Shown here piece after piece: positions 21,560 to 26,274 of a stretch of 26,274 bases of DNA. The translations under genes were made by a program, and so were the position numbers. Source of the DNA: JBDUDR01 sp040002845 (GTDB taxonomy: Bacteria > Actinomycetota > Actinomycetes > Propionibacteriales > Nocardioidaceae); assembly GCA_040002845.1 (NCBI GenBank), contig JBDUDR010000022.1, forward strand, positions 1 through 26,274, read 5' to 3'. The stretch's first letter is position 1. Every line of letters starts with the position of its first letter. The notes beneath the pieces are model-generated. The model saw nothing but the letters and a program-made list of their open reading frames with translations, ran no database searches and was not told the DNA's origin.

Positions 21560-22606
21560 ATGCCAGTCAGTACGGGTGACCATCGTGGCTTCGCCGCGTT
21601 CGAGTTGCTGCCTGACGGGGTCGTCGTGGCTGGAGCCGACCAGAAGGTGGCAGCCATCAACGCCGCTGCGGCCTCCATCCTGCAGACGGATGCCGCCGAG
21701 GCGGTCGGCTCACACCTCGGCGATGTGCTTGCCCTCGAAGACCTGCACGGGAGCGACTGGTGGTCGTTTGCGAGGCCCTATGACGGACTGGCCAGCCGGT
21801 CGTTGCTGCTGGAGCGGGCGTGGTTCCTGGCGGACGGCACCGAGGTGCTGGTCACCGCCAAGCTCAACCGTTCGCGGCCTCGAGCACCTGTCGAGTCCGT
21901 TGTGGTCTCGCTGCGTGATGCGCGCGCCAGGGCACGGGCCGACCGGGAACGCTCGGATCTGGTCGCGACCGTGGCGCACGAGCTGCGGTCCCCGCTTACG
22001 GGGGTCAAGGGGTTCACCGCGACGCTGCTCGCCAAGTGGGAAAGGTTCAGCGAGAACCAGCGGTTGCTCATGTTGCAGACGGTCGAGGCGGATGCTGATC
22101 GCCTCAGCAGGCTGATAGCTGAGCTGCTCGACGTGGCACGCATCGACTCGGGCAGGTTGCAGCTGCTTCGCCGGCCGTTCGACCTGGTGGCGGCGGTAAA
22201 CCACATCGCCAACAGGCTCGACCCGGCCGACGGACGTGTCATCAAGATAGAGGCCGACCAGCTGCCCGAGACCTGGGTCGACCCGGACAAGTTCGACCAG
22301 GTGATGTCCAACCTGATCGAGAACGCCCTGCGGCACGGAGACGGCCCGGTCCGGGTGAGTCTGCGCGCCCTCCCGGACGCGGTTGAGATCGAGGTCCACG
22401 ATCAGGGTCAGGGCATCGACGAGTCGGCACGCTCGCGTATATTCACGAAGTTCTGGCGTACGGGCAACGCCAGTGGCACCGGCCTCGGACTGTTCATCGT
22501 CAAGGGTCTGGTGGAAGCGCACGGCGGCACCGTGCGGGTCGCGGACTCGTCGGATGCCGGCGCCCGGATGTTCGTCACCTTTCCCGTTGGAGAGCCTGGC
22601 GACTGA
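21560..22606 (+). CDS. Soluble PAS-domain sensor histidine kinase
   Basis: 348 aa, with no transmembrane segment, so it senses an internal signal. The N-terminal PAS-like domain (about 11-118) starts FELLPDGVVVAGADQKVAAIN. A coiled linker RDARARARADRERSDL leads to the H-box VAHELRSPLTGVKGF with phosphoacceptor H140. The catalytic domain has the N-box NLIENALRHG (about 251-260), G1 DQGQGI (281-286), the F-box IFTKFWR and G2 GTGLGLFIVK (306-315). The start is ATG 21560, with GGAGG (21545-21549) 10 nt upstream; a longer TTG frame from 21497 has no better support. No response regulator gene is in the window, so it is an orphan kinase by position. A weak -10 TACTCT (21531-21536) lies upstream. Confidence 0.9.
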   Translation: MPVSTGDHRGFAAFELLPDGVVVAGADQKVAAINAAAASILQTDAAEAVGSHLGDVLALEDLHGSDWWSFARPYDGLASRSLLLERAWFLADGTEVLVTAKLNRSRPRAPVESVVVSLRDARARARADRERSDLVATVAHELRSPLTGVKGFTATLLAKWERFSENQRLLMLQTVEADADRLSRLIAELLDVARIDSGRLQLLRRPFDLVAAVNHIANRLDPADGRVIKIEADQLPETWVDPDKFDQVMSNLIENALRHGDGPVRVSLRALPDAVEIEVHDQGQGIDESARSRIFTKFWRTGNASGTGLGLFIVKGLVEAHGGTVRVADSSDAGARMFVTFPVGEPGD

Positions 22607-22632
22607 ACCGCATCGGGTCCGTCGCGAACTCC

Positions 22633-22638
22633 TAGACT
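22633..22638 (+). promoter_or_regulatory. Possible -10 element upstream of pheS
   Basis: TAGACT in the 88-nt gap between the histidine kinase and pheS fits the actinobacterial TAnnnT -10 pattern, but no clear -35 is found at 16-19 nt. It would give a leader of about 50 nt. No T-box or leader peptide is evident. Confidence 0.3.
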
Positions 22639-22694
22639 TTGCCGCGTCCCCCTGCACACCGAACGTCCCACGCAGCGAAAGGCACCCCGGCCGC

Positions 22695-23849
22695 ATGCCC
22701 GGAACCAGCAACGACTTCGACCCCGTCGAGGTGACTCCCCTCCATCCAGCCGAGGTGCAGCGGATGCGGGCCGAGGCCATCACGGCAATCGAGGCGGCCG
22801 CCAGCCTGGAGGCCCTCAAACGCGTGCGGCTCGAACACGCTGGAGATCGCTCGCCGCTGGCCCTGGCCAACCGCGAGATCGGGGCGCTGCCGCCTCAGGC
22901 ACGCAGGGACGCCGGGATGCGGATCGGCGAGGCACGCGCGGCAGTCAACCAGTCGCTGCAGCAGCGCCAGGCGACCTTGGAACAGGAGCGGGAGTCCCGG
23001 ATCCTGGTCGAGGAGGCAGCGGACGTCACACTGCGCTGGGACCGGTCCCAAACCGGCGCCAGGCACCCGTTGACGACCATCCAGGAACGCGTCGCCGATG
23101 TCTTCATCGGCATGGGCTGGGAGGTCGCTGAAGGCCCGGAGGCGGAAGCCGAATGGCTGAATTTCGATGCCTTGAACATCGGCCCTGACCATCCAGCGCG
23201 GTCCATGCAGGACACCTTCTTCCTGGAGCCAGAGGACGGCGGGGTGGTGCTGCGCACGCACACGTCTCCGGTTCAGGCCCGCACCATGCTCACGCGCGAG
23301 CCACCAATCTTCGTCGTGGTTCCTGGCCGCACCTACCGAACAGACGAGCTGGACGCCACCCACACACCGGTGTTCCATCAAGTGGAGGGACTGGCTGTCG
23401 ACGAGGGCATCACCATGGCCCATCTGCGAGGCACGCTGGACAGATTCGCGGAGTCGATGTTCGGGGGCGAGCCGCTCGCCCCCGCCCGACCGAAGGGGTC
23501 GGCGGCGCCACAGCGGCTCAAGACCCGGTTGCGTCCCTCGTACTTCCCGTTCACCGAGCCGAGCGCGGAGGTGGACCTGGAGTGCTTTGTCTGCCGGGGA
23601 GAATCTGTTGGCAACCCCGACCGGTCCTGCCGGACATGTTCCAGCGAGGGGTGGATCGAGTGGGGTGGTTGCGGCATGGTCAACCCTCGAGTGCTCCGGG
23701 TCTGCGGAATCGATCCCGATCGATACACCGGCTTCGCTTTCGGGATGGGACTCGAGCGCACCTTGATGTTCCGGCACGGCATCGACGACATGCGCGACCT
23801 GGTGGAGGGTGACGTTCGCTTCGCGCTGGCTTTCGGGGTGGAGGTCTGA
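22695..23849 (+). CDS. pheS: Phenylalanine--tRNA ligase alpha subunit
   Basis: 384 aa catalytic subunit of the alpha2-beta2 enzyme charging tRNA-Phe. The N-terminal coiled coil (about 15-105) binds tRNA. The class II aminoacylation core follows: HPLTTIQERVADVFIGMGW, motif 2 around TPVFHQVEGLAVD, and motif 3 GFAFGMGLERTLMFRHGI. Between the PFTEPSAEVD segment and WIEWGGCGMVNPRVL there is an insert with four cysteines (C297, C300, C312, C315; C-x2-C-x11-C-x2-C), resembling a zinc-binding knuckle; E. coli PheS lacks it, but I recall it in actinobacterial enzymes. ATG 22695 is chosen from the family N-terminus; the open frame upstream overlaps the kinase gene and is a shadow. The stop overlaps the pheT start by one base (TGATG). 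Confidence 0.96.
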   Translation: MPGTSNDFDPVEVTPLHPAEVQRMRAEAITAIEAAASLEALKRVRLEHAGDRSPLALANREIGALPPQARRDAGMRIGEARAAVNQSLQQRQATLEQERESRILVEEAADVTLRWDRSQTGARHPLTTIQERVADVFIGMGWEVAEGPEAEAEWLNFDALNIGPDHPARSMQDTFFLEPEDGGVVLRTHTSPVQARTMLTREPPIFVVVPGRTYRTDELDATHTPVFHQVEGLAVDEGITMAHLRGTLDRFAESMFGGEPLAPARPKGSAAPQRLKTRLRPSYFPFTEPSAEVDLECFVCRGESVGNPDRSCRTCSSEGWIEWGGCGMVNPRVLRVCGIDPDRYTGFAFGMGLERTLMFRHGIDDMRDLVEGDVRFALAFGVEV

Positions 23850-26274
23850 TGCGGGTCCCGCTGTCGTGGCTGCGCGAGTACGCCGACCTGCCCGCCGGCA
23901 TCACGTCTCGCGAGGTCGGCGCCGCCTTGGTCCCGGTCGGCCTCGAGGTCGAGACGGTGGAGGACGCCGGTGCCGACCTCATGGGGCCGCTGCTGGTGGG
24001 TCGGGTGAAGTCGTTCGAGGAGGAACGGCACTCCAACGACAAGACGATGCGATGGTGCCAGGTTGACGTGGGCGAGCGGGAGCCGCGCGGCATCGTCTGT
24101 GGGGCTGCCAACTTCGACGAGGGAGACCTCGTCGTGGTCGCGCTCCCCGGTGCAGTGTTGCACGGCGGTGCCATGATCGGCGCGCGCAAGACTTACGGGC
24201 ACCTGTCCGACGGGATGATCTGCTCCGCTCGCGAGCTCGGTCTTGGCGACGACCATCGCGGGATCATCGTGCTTGCCGACGGGGAGGCTGAAGTGGGCGA
24301 GGACGCCTTCTCCGTGCTCTGTCTGCGCGACGGCGTGCTCGATCTCGCCATCACCCCCGATCGCGGGTACTGCCTGTCGGTGCGCGGGGTCGCCCGCGAG
24401 GCGGCAACTGCACTCGGCGTCCCCTTTGTCGATCCGGCGCAGGCGGACATACGCGCCGTCGCTGGACCCGGACCCGGCATCGTGCTGGAAGACTCCTTCG
24501 GCTGTGACGTGTTCGCGGCGTTGACCATCGACGGTTTCGAAGCAACCGCGCCCAGCCCGCGTTGGTTGCAAAGGCGGGTCCAGCTGGCCGGCATGAGGCC
24601 GATCTCCTTGAGCGTGGACGTGACGAACTACGTGATGCTCGAGCTGGGTCAGCCGATCCATGGGTACGACGCGAACCGGCTCGACGGCGACATCGTCGTG
24701 CGCCGCGCTCGCGAGGCCGAGGAGCTGACCACGCTGGATGGAGTGCGGCGCCGACTCGACCCGGAGGACCTGGTCATCGCCGATGCTTCCGGCGCCATCG
24801 GATTGGCCGGCGTGATGGGCGGCGGGTCCACCGAGATGAGTGAGTCGACGTCGCGACTGGTCATCGAGGCTGCCCACTTCGAACCCGTCACGGTGGCCCG
24901 AGCCGCCCGTCGCCACCGGCTGCCCTCGGAGGCGGCCAAGCGGTTCGAGCGCGGAGTCGACCCGGCTCTGCCGCTGGTCGCCGCCCATCGGGTGGCAGCG
25001 CTGTTGACGCAGTTCGGCGGCGGCGCCATCGTCGGGGTGACCCTGGAGGGCAAGCCTGGCCCGGTCCCGTCCATCACCCTTCCGGCCGACCTGCCGGCCA
25101 GGGTGCTGGGAATGCCGGTCCAGGCGGCGACGGTGGCGGAGAAGCTGCGCTTGGTGGGTTGCGATGTGGGCGGTCACGCAGACCGGTTCACACTCACACC
25201 GCCATCCTGGCGACCCGATCTCACCGACCCGTACGACTTCGTCGAGGAGGTCGCCAGGCTGGTCGGATACGACACCATCCCGTCCGTGCTGCCCGCTGCT
25301 CCGGCCGGTCGTGGGCTGACCAGAACGCAGCGGCTGCGCCGGCGGGTGGGTCACGTGATGGCAGGCGCAGGGTTCGTCGAGTCGATCGCCTACCCGTTCG
25401 TCGGACCAGCCGACTGGGCGGCACTCGGTTTGCCGGACGATGATCCACGCCGGTTGACGGTGCGGGTCGTCAACCCGCTGTCCGACGAGTCGCCGGAGCT
25501 GCGCACCACGCTCCTGCCCGGGCTGCTGCACGCGGCCGCTCGGAACATCAGCCGCGGGCGGTCCGGGGTGTCTCTGTTCGAGCTCGGCTCAGTCTTCCTG
25601 CCCGAAGAGGGCGTGCGGGTCAAGGCGCCCCGGCTGGGCGTGGACGGGCGGCCCAGCGAGCAGCAGTTGGCTTCGTTGGAAGCCGCCCTGCCACGGCAAC
25701 CCAGCTACCTGGCCTTCGTTCTCGCCGGTGAGCGCGAGGCGGCCGGCTGGTGGGGTCCGGCCCGCAGCCCCAACGCAGCCGAGACGATCGAGACGGCTCG
25801 CCATCTCGCGGACTCGCTCGGCACAGCCGTCTCGACCAGCCGCGGGTCACTGGCGCCGTGGCACCCGGCGCGATGCGCGGAGATCGTGCTTGGGGAGCTG
25901 GCCATCGGCTTGGCCGGCGAGCTCCATCCGAAGGTTTGCGCAGCCTTCGGCCTTCCGCCGAGGTCCTGCGCCGCCGAGATCGACCTGGACGTGCTGTTCG
26001 CCGCGGCCCCCGCTCTCGCGCCGGCGCCATCATTTTCTGCTCACCCGGTCGCCAAGGAGGACGTCGCGCTGGTCGTGAACGGGGATGTCCCGGCTGCTGA
26101 GGTCGAGGCCGCGCTCCGTGCCGGGGCGGGGGAACTGCTGGAGTCCGTCCGGCTGTTCGACATCTATACCGGCGAGCAGGTGGGCGAGGGCAAGAAGTCA
26201 CTCGCGTTCGCGCTGCGGTTCCGGTCCCAGGAGCGAACCCTGACCGAAGCAGACACCTCGGCGGCCCGTGATGC
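23849..26274 (+). CDS. pheT: Phenylalanine--tRNA ligase beta subunit, 3' end cut by window
   Basis: 808 codons are visible with no stop, so the gene runs off the right edge. It starts MRVPLSWLREYADLPAG. It then shows the tRNA-binding (EMAP/OB) domain with QVDVGEREPRGIVCGAANF, the B3/B4 editing region (ISLSVDVTNYVMLELGQPIHGYD), the B5 domain (LTPPSWRPDLTDPYDFVEEVARL), and the class II-like core (NPLSDESPELRTTLLPGLL, FELGSVF). The last part begins the C-terminal anticodon-binding domain (FSAHPVAKEDVALVV). Full-length actinobacterial PheT is about 820-840 aa, so only a few tens of residues are missing. The ATG at 23849 shares its A with the pheS stop, indicating coupling and equal synthesis of the two subunits. 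Confidence 0.96.
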   Translation, partial: MRVPLSWLREYADLPAGITSREVGAALVPVGLEVETVEDAGADLMGPLLVGRVKSFEEERHSNDKTMRWCQVDVGEREPRGIVCGAANFDEGDLVVVALPGAVLHGGAMIGARKTYGHLSDGMICSARELGLGDDHRGIIVLADGEAEVGEDAFSVLCLRDGVLDLAITPDRGYCLSVRGVAREAATALGVPFVDPAQADIRAVAGPGPGIVLEDSFGCDVFAALTIDGFEATAPSPRWLQRRVQLAGMRPISLSVDVTNYVMLELGQPIHGYDANRLDGDIVVRRAREAEELTTLDGVRRRLDPEDLVIADASGAIGLAGVMGGGSTEMSESTSRLVIEAAHFEPVTVARAARRHRLPSEAAKRFERGVDPALPLVAAHRVAALLTQFGGGAIVGVTLEGKPGPVPSITLPADLPARVLGMPVQAATVAEKLRLVGCDVGGHADRFTLTPPSWRPDLTDPYDFVEEVARLVGYDTIPSVLPAAPAGRGLTRTQRLRRRVGHVMAGAGFVESIAYPFVGPADWAALGLPDDDPRRLTVRVVNPLSDESPELRTTLLPGLLHAAARNISRGRSGVSLFELGSVFLPEEGVRVKAPRLGVDGRPSEQQLASLEAALPRQPSYLAFVLAGEREAAGWWGPARSPNAAETIETARHLADSLGTAVSTSRGSLAPWHPARCAEIVLGELAIGLAGELHPKVCAAFGLPPRSCAAEIDLDVLFAAAPALAPAPSFSAHPVAKEDVALVVNGDVPAAEVEAALRAGAGELLESVRLFDIYTGEQVGEGKKSLAFALRFRSQERTLTEADTSAARD

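Noticed and set aside
1..26274. tRNA/rRNA genes, CRISPR arrays, insertion sequences, integrase or attachment sites
   Set aside because: No cloverleaf-like sequences, regularly spaced repeats, transposase motifs or flanking direct repeats were recognised on either strand by eye.

Overview
The window is high-GC DNA from an actinobacterium. The evidence is the gene order infC-rpmI-rplT-rRNA methyltransferase-sensor kinase-pheS-pheT, frequent GTG/TTG starts, an actinobacterial-type PheS with a four-cysteine insert, an IF3 gene starting on ATC, and a very large LAL-type LuxR regulator. I would guess Propionibacteriales (Nocardioidaceae or Propionibacteriaceae), but this rests on general resemblance only.

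Left part (54-10877, + strand): one tightly packed catabolic operon of eight genes. It encodes an NCS2 permease with the uracil-type (UraA-like) substrate motif, a three-subunit molybdenum hydroxylase (FAD, 2Fe-2S and Mo subunits, xanthine dehydrogenase type and not CO dehydrogenase), a CoxG-like accessory protein with a C-terminal membrane anchor, a carbon-nitrogen hydrolase, and ATP-dependent hydantoinase/oxoprolinase subunits HyuA and HyuB. Five of the seven junctions overlap by exactly 4 nt (GTGA or ATGA), and the other two gaps are 12 and 8 nt.

Middle (10904-18330): a convergent 1011-aa LuxR/LAL regulator is preceded by a 58-aa arginine-rich small gene with a perfect Shine-Dalgarno. Divergent to these is a HEAT-like protein. 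An alpha/beta-hydrolase pseudogene follows on the minus strand. Next come carbamate kinase and a ring-opening amidohydrolase of the cyanuric acid hydrolase/barbiturase family (+), then a uridine-kinase-like P-loop protein (-).

Right part (18381-26274): conserved housekeeping genes. These are a small membrane protein (-), then infC (ATC start, structured leader with an intrinsic terminator), rpmI, rplT, a TrmH/TsnR-type methyltransferase, a soluble PAS histidine kinase, pheS and pheT. pheT is cut by the window edge.

Reading of the system: the uracil-type permease, a non-CODH molybdenum hydroxylase and a barbiturase-family enzyme together suggest the oxidative pyrimidine route (uracil/thymine to barbiturate to ureidomalonate to urea and malonate). 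The C-N hydrolase and HyuAB are candidates for later ureide hydrolysis, and carbamate kinase would recover ATP from carbamoyl phosphate. The family assignments are firm. The pathway is an inference from neighbourhood and permease motifs.
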